64,000 nucleotides of DNA from CAWAYR01 sp050250875 (GCA_050250875.1 JBFWNV010000002.1:310001-374000); one strand, 5' to 3'. Positions 52,063 to 63,295 are shown, numbered from the stretch's first letter. The notes: generated by a model from the letters alone, not told the origin. Made by a program: numbers and translations.

Positions 52063-53418
52063 ATGATGTGCCGACGAGTTGCGATCCTCCTCTGCTGCGT
52101 CGCCACCGGGCTGGCAGCCGCGGCCGGCGCCGCCGCGCCCGCCGCCGCGCAGGTGCGCTATCCCGATCCCGCGCAGCGCGTCCTCACGCACCGCGAGCAG
52201 GCGCCGCTGGTGAAGGGCTGGATCGCCAGGCGGTTCGACACCGTGCTGCCGGGGTTGATGAGCCGCGAAGGCATCGACATGTGGATCATCGTGTCGCGCG
52301 AGTACAACGACGACCCGGTGTTCCGCTCGATGGCGCCGCTGACCACCTACTCGTCGCGCCGGCGCACCATCCTGGTGTTCGTGAATCCGGGTGGCGGCAA
52401 GCCGGTCGAGCGTTATTCGATCGGCCGGTTCGACTACGAGAAGCTCTACACCATGGTGCCCACGGCCAACGACGGTCAGTGGGAGGGCCTGCGCGAGCTG
52501 GTGGCGAAGAAGGACCCGAAGGTGATCGGCGTCAACGAGTCGGAGTTCTGGAACCACGCCGACGGGCTGACCGCCAACGAGAAGCGGCTGCTGCTGGCCG
52601 CGCTCGGCGAGAAGTACGCGGCGCGGGTGAAGAGCGCCGAAATGCTGGCGGTGGGCTGGCTCGAGTACAAGCTGCCCGAGGAGCTCGACGCCTATCGCCA
52701 CGTCATGCAGGTGGCGCACCTGGTCATCCGCACGGCGTTCTCGAACGACGTGATCACCCCGGGCACGACCACCACCGAGGACGTGGTGTGGTGGATGCGG
52801 CAGCGGGTGGCAGAGATGGGGCTCGGCAAGTGGTTCCACCCGTCGGTGACGATCTGGCGGCAGGGCGGAGCGAAGGACGATCAGGTGATCCGCGCCGGCG
52901 ACATGCTGCACACCGATTTCGGCATCGTCTACCTCGGCTTCTCCACCGACACGCAGCATCTCGCCTACGTGCTGAAGCCGGGCGAGACGGATGCGCCGCA
53001 GGGCCTGCGCGACGGGCTCAAGGCCGCCAACCGGCTGCAGGACCTGACGCTGCAGTACGCGAAGCTCGGACGCACCGGCAATCAGGCACTGCGCGACACG
53101 CGCATGCAGGCGACGAAGGAAGGGCTGGTGCCGTCGATCTACTGCCACGCCGTCGGCTATCACGGCCATGCCGCCGGTCCGCCGATCGGCATGACCGACT
53201 ACCAGGAAGGCGTGCCGGTGCGCGGCGACTACGTCTTCCGCGCCAACACGTGGCACTCGATCGAGCTCAACGCGACGCACAAGGTGCCCGAGTGGGGCGG
53301 CCAGGAAGTGCGCTTCGCGCTCGAGGAGGACGCGGCGCTGCTGCCCGACGGCTCGTGGAGCTGGGTGCTGTCGCGTCAGGAGCGATTCCACCTGATCGGC
53401 GCCGGCAACAAGATGTAG
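52063..53418 (+). CDS. Exported M24-family metallopeptidase (aminopeptidase P-like)
   Basis: This is a 451-residue protein starting at ATG 52063. It has a signal peptide (VAILLCCVATGLAAAAGAAA), an N-terminal creatinase-like domain (about 45-210), and the pita-bread catalytic domain (about 215-445). Metal ligands are visible in order: Asp in LHTDFG, Asp in STDTQHL, His in CHAVGYHGH, Glu in HSIELN, and Glu in FALEEDA. Such enzymes remove N-terminal residues next to Pro or act on related amides. The stop codon TAG shares its last base with the family A repeat at 53418, so the repeat inserted right at the gene end. Confidence 0.87.
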   Translation: MMCRRVAILLCCVATGLAAAAGAAAPAAAQVRYPDPAQRVLTHREQAPLVKGWIARRFDTVLPGLMSREGIDMWIIVSREYNDDPVFRSMAPLTTYSSRRRTILVFVNPGGGKPVERYSIGRFDYEKLYTMVPTANDGQWEGLRELVAKKDPKVIGVNESEFWNHADGLTANEKRLLLAALGEKYAARVKSAEMLAVGWLEYKLPEELDAYRHVMQVAHLVIRTAFSNDVITPGTTTTEDVVWWMRQRVAEMGLGKWFHPSVTIWRQGGAKDDQVIRAGDMLHTDFGIVYLGFSTDTQHLAYVLKPGETDAPQGLRDGLKAANRLQDLTLQYAKLGRTGNQALRDTRMQATKEGLVPSIYCHAVGYHGHAAGPPIGMTDYQEGVPVRGDYVFRANTWHSIELNATHKVPEWGGQEVRFALEEDAALLPDGSWSWVLSRQERFHLIGAGNKM

Positions 53419-53464
53419 GGGTCAGACCCCTTTCTGGCTCCGGCCAGACTAGGGGTCAGACCCC
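53418..53464. repeat. Family A REPIN-like unit, copy 3 (downstream flank of RAYT)
   Basis: GGGGTCAGACCCC at 53418-53430 and at 53452-53464 are separated by 21 bp; 47 bp in total. The spacer is TTTCTGGCTCCGGCCAGA-like, itself nearly self-complementary. The orientation is opposite to copy 4 at 54098, so the two copies form a long inverted repeat around the RAYT gene. Confidence 0.88.
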
Positions 53465-53506
53465 TTTCTTGTCGGCGACGGACTTGTTGCAGCAATTGCC
53501 ACGAGG

Positions 53507-54034
53507 TCAATCTCGGCGGTTGACGAACGCGGCCCAATCGCCGGGTGGGGGCAGCAGGAACGGTCCATCGACCACACGGCGATCACATCTCACTCTCTCT
53601 GCCAAGCTGGACCATGGCCAGTCTTCGGCGCGAGGCACCAACCGTGCGCGCAGCGGGTTGGCTTCGACGTAGCGAATCGTGCGGGCGTAGCGGACATCGG
53701 TGTCGACGAGCGTTGAGCGATAGCGGCCTTGATAGACATGACCTGACCCGGTCGTGCCCGACACTTGACGGAAATGCAGTGCGTGCAGCGTCGTCAGATA
53801 GTGCAGGAACCGCGATAGGTCAAGGGGAGCGCTTGGCCACAGCACCATGTGCCAGTGGTTCGGCATGAGCACGTAGGCCAGCAATCGCATCGGCCGCCTC
53901 TCGAGCGCGAGGTCCAGGAATCGCAGGAATTCGTCGTAATCGCGCGGTTGGTCGAACAGGGCGCGCCGTTCGTTCCCACGATTGACGACGTGCACCACAC
54001 TGTCCAAGTCGAACGAACGCAGGCGCCTCGGCAT
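53507..54034 (-). CDS. rayT: REP-associated tyrosine transposase (RAYT, Y1_Tnp family)
   Basis: This is a 175-residue single-strand-DNA transposase of the TnpA-REP/IS200-related group. It has NRGNERRALF (18-27), MPNHWHMVLWP with the HUH metal motif His60-Trp-His62, GHVYQGRYRS (98-107), and the catalytic-helix segment DVRYARTIRYVEANPLRARLV (113-133), where Tyr117 or Tyr122 is the nucleophile. The C-terminal WPWSSL is the usual RAYT end. The length is normal and the gene looks intact. Family A repeats lie on both sides (53418-53464 and 54098-54144), as expected when a RAYT is associated with its own REP sequences. RAYTs are often single-copy and vertically kept. Confidence 0.93.
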   Translation of the reverse strand: MPRRLRSFDLDSVVHVVNRGNERRALFDQPRDYDEFLRFLDLALERRPMRLLAYVLMPNHWHMVLWPSAPLDLSRFLHYLTTLHALHFRQVSGTTGSGHVYQGRYRSTLVDTDVRYARTIRYVEANPLRARLVPRAEDWPWSSLAERVRCDRRVVDGPFLLPPPGDWAAFVNRRD

Positions 54035-54097
54035 GCTGAGCCGGAGGCAAAGGCCGCGCCATCAACGAACCTCGAGGAGTCTGGGCATGGCTTGAAA

Positions 54098-54144
54098 GGG
54101 GTCTGACCCCAATTCTGGCCCCGTCAAGAAAGGGGTCTGACCCC
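54098..54144. repeat. Family A REPIN-like unit, copy 4 (upstream flank of RAYT)
   Basis: GGGGTCTGACCCC at 54098-54110 and at 54132-54144 are separated by 21 bp; 47 bp in total. Read on the minus strand, the spacer begins TTTCTTGAC and ends GGCCAGAATT. It lies 63 bp upstream of the RAYT start and 8 bp from the stop of the ADOP gene. Confidence 0.88.
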
Positions 54145-54152
54145 TACTCGGC

Positions 54153-56654
<2,502 letters not shown>

Positions 56655-56736
56655 GCAGGGCTTAGACGGACGCCGGGGCCCGGGGGTTGTCTCCCCGAGC
56701 CCTGTCTGGCCGCCAGCCGCTAGCCCCGAGCCGCTG

Positions 56737-57279
56737 TCACTTCGGGTAGCTGAACGCCACGTCCGAGATCGTCTGTCCATTCACGGTGAACGACTTGACG
56801 ACGCCAGTGAACGTGGTCTGCCCCTTCAAGGCGGGCAGGGTGCCGCCGAACTGCGACGAGTTGCCCACGGTGTCGCCGGTCAATCCGTTGGCGGTCGAGG
56901 CCAGCGACAGCGCCGTGGCGGAGCCGCCCGGCGGCGTGACCTGCAACTCGATCGTCTTCGCCGTGGTGCGCTGCGTGTTCATGCCCATCCCGTCGAGGAC
57001 GTAGGCCGTCAGCAACCCGGACGACGGGTCGAGCACGAACTCGAGCTGGGCCACGGTGCCCATCTTGACGGTGGTGCCGCCGTGCGGTGGCGGATGCACC
57101 ATAGTCGAGCTCTCGGCGCTCATGCCGCCGGCCTCCTCCGGCGACATCTCGCCCGAATCGGTCGGAGTGATCTTGGTCTCGGCCGGCGGAGCGGCCGGCT
57201 GCGACCCGCCGCCGCACGCGGCCGTCAGGCCGGCCGCCGCGACGAACGCCGCCGCCGTCAGTGCACGCAGTCCTCTCAC
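56737..57279 (-). CDS. Small lipoprotein of unknown function
   Basis: This is a 180-residue protein starting at GTG 57279 with GGAGGAAG upstream. The signal peptide ends in a lipobox (GLTAACGGG; Cys at about 23). The mature part begins with a Pro/Glu/Met-rich linker. A compact beta domain follows: KMGTVAQLEFVLDPSSGLLTAYVL, KTIELQVTPPGG and TGVVKSFTVNGQTISDVAF. It has several Met and a His pair (HPPPHGG) that could bind metal. It may be co-transcribed with the downstream ADOP permease (82 bp gap). No family recognised. Confidence 0.7.
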   Translation of the reverse strand: MRGLRALTAAAFVAAAGLTAACGGGSQPAAPPAETKITPTDSGEMSPEEAGGMSAESSTMVHPPPHGGTTVKMGTVAQLEFVLDPSSGLLTAYVLDGMGMNTQRTTAKTIELQVTPPGGSATALSLASTANGLTGDTVGNSSQFGGTLPALKGQTTFTGVVKSFTVNGQTISDVAFSYPK

Positions 57280-57390
57280 GGTCTTCCTCCAGGAGTCGAA
57301 CGTCGCGGCCAGGCCCGCAACCGGCCGATTGTACCGCGCCGCACGCGGCGCACTCCAGCGCCCCGGGAGGCACTTGCTACACTCCGCGGC

Positions 57391-59874
57391 ATGCCGTCCC
57401 GCCGATTCGCCTTCGTCCTGGCGCTCGGGTGCGTTGCCGCGCTCGCTCCCGCCGCCGCCGTCACGCCACTGCCCTCGGCCGACGGCCAGTTCTGGGACAT
57501 CCAGGACACCTCGCCCTGGGCCCAGGACAGCGGCGGTATCGCCACCGGCGGACGCGCCTATCCGTTCAACGGCTTCGGCTATCTCAAGGTGCAGGTGCGG
57601 CGCGGGCGCACCGCCGCGCCGACGGTGCGCAACCACTACCTGCGCGGCTTCGGCCTCGCCCACGACGGCGCCGAGCGCTTCGACAGCATCACGCCGGTGC
57701 TGGTGGACGGGGTCGTGGTCGCGCGCGCGATCTTCGCGCCGGGCGACACGACCTATCTCCGCTACCACGACAGCTTCACCAACAGCACCGACGAGCCGCG
57801 AACCGTGCAGGTCGCCTGGGGCGGCGCCGCCGGCGCCTACGACGATGGGGGACGTACCGCGGTGGCGGCCACCTCGAGCGGCGACACCCGCATCGACGCC
57901 GCCGACACCTTCGTCACCGTGATGCAGAACGCGCAGGGCGTGAGCGACCCGCGCCAGGGCCCCTCGGGCCACGGGCCCTCGGCGCACGTGCTGGGCTCTC
58001 GCGCGGCGGCGCTCCGCACGGCCACGGGCGACATGTACGCCGATCCCTTCGCCGACGCGTGGCCGGGGTTCGACGCCGGGCACATCGGCTACGTGTTCAC
58101 GCTGGAGGTGCCGCCCCGAGCGACAGTGGCGCTCATGACCTTCGTGGTGAAGGGGCTGAGCGAGGTCTACGACCCGCGCGGCGGCTATCCGATCCCGCGG
58201 AAGGACGCACTGCTCTTCACCTGGAGCGATCCGCCCTACGCCGGAGCGGACGCGCGCATTCCCGCCGCCGGCAGCGAGATCGCGCGCGTCACCACGCAGG
58301 CGCAGCAGCTGGTCGCGTCGCCCGACCTGCGCGGGCTGACGCGGCGGCAGCAGTCGCAGATCGTCAACTGGGACCTGGCCCGCGGCGCCGCGCCGCCGCC
58401 GTTCACCGTCTACGAGCAGACCGTCGCCGACCTGCAGACGGCGATGACCGCCGGCGTCACGACCAGCGAAGACGTCGTCCGTGAGTACCTGACGCGCGCC
58501 GCCGTCTACGACCGCAACGGGCCCACCTTCCGGTCACTGCTGGCCTTGAATCCGCGCGCCATCGCCGACGCCCGCGCCCGCGACGCGATGCGCGCGGCAG
58601 GCCGCGTCCTCGGGCCGTTTCACGGCGTGCCGATCGTCTTCAAGGACAACATCGACGCCGTCGAGTTGCCCACGACGGGAGGCGCGCTGGCGCTCGCCGA
58701 TCATCGGCCGCGCGTCGACTCGCGCGTCGCCGCCGGCATGAAGGCGGGCGGCGCCGTGGTGCTCGGCAAGGCCAACCTCGACGAGTTCCCGTTCGGCGAT
58801 TTCGGTGTCAGCACGGTGGGCGGCACGGTCGGCAACGCCTACGACCCGTCGGTGTCCACTGCCGGCTCGAGCGGCGGCAGCGCCACTGCCGTGGCGACGA
58901 GCCTGGCGGCACTGGCCTTCGGCACCGACACCTGCAACTCGCTGTCGAATCCCAGCGGGTTCGCGTCGCTGGCGACCATCCGCACGACCCGCGGCCAGAC
59001 CAGCCGCGCCGGCGTGATGCCGCTCAACACCTACAACGATGCCGTCGGCCCGATGGGCAAGACGGTGCGCGACGTCGCCCTGGCGCTGGATCTCGTCACC
59101 GGCGCGGATCCGAGCGACCCGGTGACCCTCGAAGCCGCCGCGCACGCCGGGCCGTCGTTCGTCGCCAACCTCGACGCGGCCTCGCTCAAGGGCAAGCGGA
59201 TCGGCCTGTTCCGCCAGCGCTTCGTCGGCATCACGGGCGAGCGCGAGGTGGCCGACACGATGACCCGCGTGGCCAGGGAACTGCAGGGCGCGGGAGCCAC
59301 GGTGATCGACGTGGCCGTGCCGGACTACGACGAGAAGTACCGCGTGGCCCGCGGCAGCGCGCCCGGGTCGCTGCTGGCCGGGTGGACGGCGTATCTCTCG
59401 CGCGGTGCGACGACGGGCGACCGGGTGCTCACCGTCGAGGGACTCGTCGCCTCGGGCAGGATGGCCCCGGCCGGCGAGCGGCGCCTCGCCGACGCCCTGC
59501 GACCCGGGCCGTCGGGCCCGGCGCTCGAGGCCGCCATGCGCGACTTCATCGCCCGTCGCGAAGCCTTCCGCCAGGTCCTGGTGGACGCGATGGACGCGCA
59601 GCAGCTCGATGCCCTGCTCTACCCTGCCAACCAGGCCCGCCCGCACACCCACGAGGGCGGCGCCGGACGCTACGGCACCGAGCCCGGCACCTGCGAAGAG
59701 AGCGCCGCCACCGGCCTGCCGCAGGTGACCGTGCCGGCTGGCTACCTCGGCGGCCGCTACCCGGTGGGCATCTCGTTCCTGGGACGCATGTGGGACGACC
59801 GGCGGCTGCTGGCCATTGCTTACGCTTATGAACAAGCGACTCGCCATAGGCGTCCTCCTTCAACCGTCAGATGA
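57391..59874 (+). CDS. Secreted amidase-signature enzyme with a large extra N-terminal domain
   Basis: This is an 827-residue protein starting at ATG 57391. The signal peptide is FAFVLALGCVAALAPAAAV. Residues about 30-320 are a beta-rich domain of unknown family (GFGYLKVQVRRGR, TTYLRYHDSFTNSTDEPRTV). Residues about 345-815 are the amidase-signature fold with the Ser-cisSer-Lys triad: Lys418 in FKDNIDA, Ser493 in AGSSGGSA, and Ser517 in GTDTCNS. The usual GTDTGGS is GTDTCNS here. It should hydrolyse an amide outside the cytoplasm. The extra domain is about 300 residues beyond the family norm. Confidence 0.85.
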   Translation: MPSRRFAFVLALGCVAALAPAAAVTPLPSADGQFWDIQDTSPWAQDSGGIATGGRAYPFNGFGYLKVQVRRGRTAAPTVRNHYLRGFGLAHDGAERFDSITPVLVDGVVVARAIFAPGDTTYLRYHDSFTNSTDEPRTVQVAWGGAAGAYDDGGRTAVAATSSGDTRIDAADTFVTVMQNAQGVSDPRQGPSGHGPSAHVLGSRAAALRTATGDMYADPFADAWPGFDAGHIGYVFTLEVPPRATVALMTFVVKGLSEVYDPRGGYPIPRKDALLFTWSDPPYAGADARIPAAGSEIARVTTQAQQLVASPDLRGLTRRQQSQIVNWDLARGAAPPPFTVYEQTVADLQTAMTAGVTTSEDVVREYLTRAAVYDRNGPTFRSLLALNPRAIADARARDAMRAAGRVLGPFHGVPIVFKDNIDAVELPTTGGALALADHRPRVDSRVAAGMKAGGAVVLGKANLDEFPFGDFGVSTVGGTVGNAYDPSVSTAGSSGGSATAVATSLAALAFGTDTCNSLSNPSGFASLATIRTTRGQTSRAGVMPLNTYNDAVGPMGKTVRDVALALDLVTGADPSDPVTLEAAAHAGPSFVANLDAASLKGKRIGLFRQRFVGITGEREVADTMTRVARELQGAGATVIDVAVPDYDEKYRVARGSAPGSLLAGWTAYLSRGATTGDRVLTVEGLVASGRMAPAGERRLADALRPGPSGPALEAAMRDFIARREAFRQVLVDAMDAQQLDALLYPANQARPHTHEGGAGRYGTEPGTCEESAATGLPQVTVPAGYLGGRYPVGISFLGRMWDDRRLLAIAYAYEQATRHRRPPSTVR

Positions 59875-59918
59875 CGCGCAGTAGCGGACGCCACCGCGCT
59901 CGCCGCCCGTGATGGGCG

Positions 59919-60072
59919 CTGGGGACTGGGGGCTGAGGACTAGGGACTGGGGCGTGCCCGAGTCACGCTGCATTGAGCCCTTCAACAAGCACAGGGCGGC
60001 TGCATCGCCCGAAGGCGATGCGAAGCGGCACCGTCGCACGCCCCAGCCCCCAGCCCCCACTCCCCAGCCCCG
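59919..60072. repeat. Family C inverted repeat, copy 2 (composite)
   Basis: The left arm, 59919-59956 (CTGGGGACTGGGGGCTGAGG and on, ending GGGGCGTG), pairs with the right arm, 60037-60072 (CACGCCCCAGCCCCCAGCCC and on). Between them lie two smaller hairpins: GCCCTTCAACAAGCACAGGGC at about 59977-59997 and GCATCGCC-CGAA-GGCGATGC at 60002-60021. The spacer 59875-60156 holds no gene. Confidence 0.75.
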
Positions 60073-60082
60073 CGGGCGATAG

Positions 60083-60113
60083 GAAGTTCCCGCCCATCGA
60101 GGCCGGGAACTTC
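60083..60113. terminator. Hairpin with short T-rich tail, upstream of padR
   Basis: GAAGTTCCCG (60083-60092) and CGGGAACTTC (60104-60113) form a 10-bp stem with an 11-base loop, followed by TTATTG. It could end transcripts from the amidase gene or act as a regulatory palindrome for the PadR promoter. Confidence 0.5.
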
Positions 60114-60118
60114 TTATT

Positions 60119-60158
60119 GCCTGCAACGTAGACATCGTTTAGCCTGCATTGCAGACAT
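60119..60158 (+). promoter_or_regulatory. Direct repeat, probable PadR operator at the padR start
   Basis: GCCTGCAACGTAGACAT (60119-60135) and GCCTGCATTGCAGACAT (60142-60158) are 17-base direct repeats with three mismatches, 23 bp apart (about two helical turns). Each has partial TGCA/TGCA dyad symmetry. The second copy ends in the ATG of padR, and there is no ribosome site, so the transcript may be leaderless. A self-repressing PadR would fit. Confidence 0.5.
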
Positions 60159-60495
60159 GAAGCCCACTCCCTACGTCGGCGAATTCGAGTACGCGGTGCT
60201 GCTGGCCCTGCTCCATCTGGAGGGCACCGAGGAGGCCTACGCCGTGCCGGTTCGGGCGCTGCTCGAGCAGCGCACCGGGCGGCCGGTGGCCCGGGGCGCC
60301 CTCTACACCGCGCTCGAACGGCTCGAGACCAAGGGATGCCTGCGTTCGCGGATGGGCGATCCCACCGCCGAACGTGGCGGCAAGGCGAAGCGCTACTTCT
60401 CGGTGACGCCGCTCGGCGTCAAGGCGCTCAAGGCGATGCACGCGTCCCTGGCCAACCTGTCCCGCGGCCTCGAAGCCGTTCTGGAGCAGCCATGA
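60157..60495 (+). CDS. PadR-family transcriptional regulator
   Basis: This is a 112-residue winged-helix repressor. It has GEFEYAVLLALLHLEG (helix 1), the DNA-recognition region PVARGALYTALERLETKGCL (42-61), and the wing KAKRYFSVTPLGVKAL. The leucine-rich dimer helix follows. It overlaps the ADOP permease gene by ATGA (60492-60495), a standard PadR-ADOP arrangement in Acidobacteriota. It probably controls its own operon through the repeated site at 60119-60158. The inducer is unknown; family members respond to small hydrophobic or phenolic compounds. Confidence 0.93.
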   Translation: MKPTPYVGEFEYAVLLALLHLEGTEEAYAVPVRALLEQRTGRPVARGALYTALERLETKGCLRSRMGDPTAERGGKAKRYFSVTPLGVKALKAMHASLANLSRGLEAVLEQP

Positions 60496-63203
60496 CGCCG
60501 TCCCCACACTCATCCGCGATCCCTCCCGACTGGGCCGAACGTCTCCTGCGCGCCGCCGTGCGCGACGCCGACTGGCGCGATGCGGTGAGCGGCGACCTGC
60601 GCGAGGAGTTCGCCGCCGTGGCGAGCCGCGCCGGCCATGCCGCCGCGCGCCGCTGGTACTGGCGCCAGGCGCTGCCGCTGGCGGCCCGCTTCGCCGCCGG
60701 CCGCATCGTCCCGGCGATGACGCCCCCGCGCCGCCGCGTGGCCGTGGCCGACATCGAACGCACCTCGACGCTCGGCTCGGGCTGGTCGCGCGAATTGCGC
60801 CACGCCTGGCGCGCGCTGTGGCAGCGGCCGGGGCTGTCGGCGGTGATCGTCGGCACGCTGGCGGTGGCGCTGGCCGCCAATGCCGTCATCTTCAACCTGG
60901 CCGACGCGCTCTACCTGCGGCCGTTCCGGCTCATCGACGTCGATCGGCTCGTGCTCATCGCCTCGGACACCAGCGGCGACAAACCGTTCTTCGATCGCGA
61001 GTCGGTGGCGCCGGCCGACTATCGCGACTGGACGCGCTCGCTGACCACCGTCGCGACGCTGTCGGCGCTCGAGTGGTGGGATCCCACGTTCTCCGGCGTC
61101 GAACGTCCCGAGAGCCTGCACGGCTTCCGGGTGACGCCCGGCTACTTCGAGATGCTGGGCGTGGCGGCACACCTGGGCCGGACGTTCACCGCCGAGGACG
61201 GCCACCCCGGCACGAACCGCAAGGTCGTGCTGTCGCACGCGCTGTGGCTGCGCCGCTTCAACGGTGATCCCGGCGTCCTGGGACGGATCATGCGCCTGGA
61301 GGGCGCGCCGCACGAAGTGGTCGGCGTGATGCCGCCGCGGTTCGTGGTGCCGTTCGGCGCCGACGTCTGGGCGCCGATCGGCTACGACGAGACGACGTGG
61401 GGCGAGCGCAAGCGCGGCTACTTGATGGTGTTCGGCCGTCTCGCCGACGGGCAGACGCTGGAGGCGGCACGAGCCGAAGTGGGCGGCGCGGTGGCGCGCC
61501 AGTCGGCGGAATTCCCGGACACGAATCGCAATCGGCCGTTCACGGTGGTGAGCTTCGCGCGCGGCCTCGGTGACGACGCCGTGGGCCCGTTCGTCGCCAT
61601 CTGGCAGGCGGCCGCGGTGCTGCTGCTGCTCATCGCCTGCGCCAACATCGCCAACCTGCTGCTGGCGCGCGGCACCGAACGGCAGCCGGAGTTCGCCATT
61701 CGCCTCGCGCTCGGCGCCAGCCGGCTGCGCCTGGCGCTGCAGCTGCTCGTCGAGGGCGTGTGCCTGGCGGTGCTCGGCGTGGCGGTGGGCACCGCCCTGG
61801 CGGCAGGGGCCATCACGCTGTCGCGCGGCTTCCTGCCCGAGACGGTCGTGCGATTCGTGCCCGGCTACGAGTACATCAGACTGGATCTCGCCACCTTCGC
61901 GGCCATGGCGGCGCTGGGCGCGCTGGCGACGATCGTGTTCTCGCTGGTGCCGGCGATTCAGGCGGCCCGCGGTGGCCACTCCGCACCGGCGATGAGCCAG
62001 GCGCGCGCCTCGACGGCGCCGCCCGGGCGCCAGTGGCTGCGCTCGATGCTCGCCGGCGCGCAGGTGGCGCTGACGATCGCGCTGGTGGTGGCCGCGGCGC
62101 TGATCGTCGGCGCGTTGAACCGCGCCGCCTACGGCGCCACCGGCTTCGACCGCCGCAATCTGCTCACCGCGCAACTCACACTGCCCGAGGCGCCGTACAA
62201 GGATCTCGAGCGGCGCCGCCAGTTCACGGCGGCGGTGATCGACCGCCTGCGCGCCGTGCCGTCGGTGACCCAGGCGGGCGCCGCCAACGTCCTGCCGTAC
62301 ACGAACCTCACGGCGAGCCGGACGTTGTTCGTCGAGGGCCGGCCGGTGAACGACGCCGACCCGAAGCGCACGGTGGACCTGCAGCGGGCGAGCCCCGACT
62401 ACCTGGAGACGCTGCGCATTCCGGTGCTGCGCGGCCGGGCGTTGACGGTGGGCGATGGCGACGGCGCGCCCGACGTCGCGCTGGTCAGCCAGCGGCTCGC
62501 CGACGAGTACTTCCCCGGCGAGGATCCGATCGGCCGGCGCGTGCGCCTGGCCGAGGACGGCGAGTGGATCACCATCGTCGGTGTGGTCGGCGACATCGTG
62601 CAGGACTGGTTCCTCGGCCGCATCAACCCGACCGTCTACCGGCCGCTCGACCAGGATCCCACGCTGCGGGTGATGTTCGCCGCGCGCACGACCGGCGATC
62701 CGCTGCGGCTGGCCGCCGACGTGCAGCGCGCCGTCGTCGCCGCCGACCCCGATCAGCCGATCGAGGTGCTCGCTTCGATGGACGAGGTGGTGCGCACCAA
62801 GGTGGCTGGCATCAACTACTTCGCCAAGGTGCTCACCGTGATGAGCGGCATCGCGCTGGTGCTGGCGCTGACCGGGATGTACAGCCTGATGGCGTACCTG
62901 GCGGCGCGACGGACGCGCGAGATCGGCGTTCGGGTGGCGCTGGGTGCGACCCGGCGCCAGGTCGTCTGGCTGATCGCCAGCCGAACCGGCCGGATCGCAC
63001 TCGGCGGCGCCGTGGCCGGGGCGGTGCTGGCCGTGGCGCTCGGTCAGGTGATGCAGTCGGCGCTGTTCGGCCTGATCACCCCGAGTGCGCTGACCATCGC
63101 CGCCGCGGCAACGACGCTGATCGTCGTCACCGTCGCCGCCGGCTACCTGCCCGCCCGCCGCGCCGCTCGCCAGGACCCGTGGCAGGCGCTACGGACGGAG
63201 TGA
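60492..63203 (+). CDS. ADOP-type FtsX/MacB permease with prefix domain (4 of 4, PadR-linked)
   Basis: This is a 903-residue protein. An N-terminal cytoplasmic prefix (about 1-75: PDWAERLLRAAVRDADWRDAV, GDLREEFAAVA, ARRWYWRQALPLA) is the permease-prefix domain found on PadR-coupled members. It is absent from the other three ADOP proteins here. The duplicated FtsX body follows: LLLLIACANIANLLLARGT and IRLALGASRLR in half one, RTREIGVRVALGATRRQV in half two, and an end at YLPARRAARQDPWQALRTE. It is translationally coupled to padR, so expression is likely inducible. The partner ATPase is not in the window. Confidence 0.92.
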   Translation: MTPSPHSSAIPPDWAERLLRAAVRDADWRDAVSGDLREEFAAVASRAGHAAARRWYWRQALPLAARFAAGRIVPAMTPPRRRVAVADIERTSTLGSGWSRELRHAWRALWQRPGLSAVIVGTLAVALAANAVIFNLADALYLRPFRLIDVDRLVLIASDTSGDKPFFDRESVAPADYRDWTRSLTTVATLSALEWWDPTFSGVERPESLHGFRVTPGYFEMLGVAAHLGRTFTAEDGHPGTNRKVVLSHALWLRRFNGDPGVLGRIMRLEGAPHEVVGVMPPRFVVPFGADVWAPIGYDETTWGERKRGYLMVFGRLADGQTLEAARAEVGGAVARQSAEFPDTNRNRPFTVVSFARGLGDDAVGPFVAIWQAAAVLLLLIACANIANLLLARGTERQPEFAIRLALGASRLRLALQLLVEGVCLAVLGVAVGTALAAGAITLSRGFLPETVVRFVPGYEYIRLDLATFAAMAALGALATIVFSLVPAIQAARGGHSAPAMSQARASTAPPGRQWLRSMLAGAQVALTIALVVAAALIVGALNRAAYGATGFDRRNLLTAQLTLPEAPYKDLERRRQFTAAVIDRLRAVPSVTQAGAANVLPYTNLTASRTLFVEGRPVNDADPKRTVDLQRASPDYLETLRIPVLRGRALTVGDGDGAPDVALVSQRLADEYFPGEDPIGRRVRLAEDGEWITIVGVVGDIVQDWFLGRINPTVYRPLDQDPTLRVMFAARTTGDPLRLAADVQRAVVAADPDQPIEVLASMDEVVRTKVAGINYFAKVLTVMSGIALVLALTGMYSLMAYLAARRTREIGVRVALGATRRQVVWLIASRTGRIALGGAVAGAVLAVALGQVMQSALFGLITPSALTIAAAATTLIVVTVAAGYLPARRAARQDPWQALRTE

Positions 63204-63205
63204 CC

Positions 63206-63292
63206 CTGGGGCTGGGGACTGGGGCGGGTCAAGAGCGGCGTGGCGCAGTAACGATGTCGGGAACGAGTCCACCCGCCCCAGCCCCCAGCCCC
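63206..63292. repeat. Family C inverted repeat, copy 3
   Basis: The left arm CTGGGGCTGGGGACTGGGGC (63206-63225, continuing GGGT) pairs with the right arm ACCCGCCCCAGCCCCCAGCC (63271-63290) with one mismatch; the loop is 41 bp. It begins 3 bp after the stop of the ADOP gene and may form a large transcript-end hairpin. Confidence 0.7.
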
Positions 63293-63295
63293 TAA

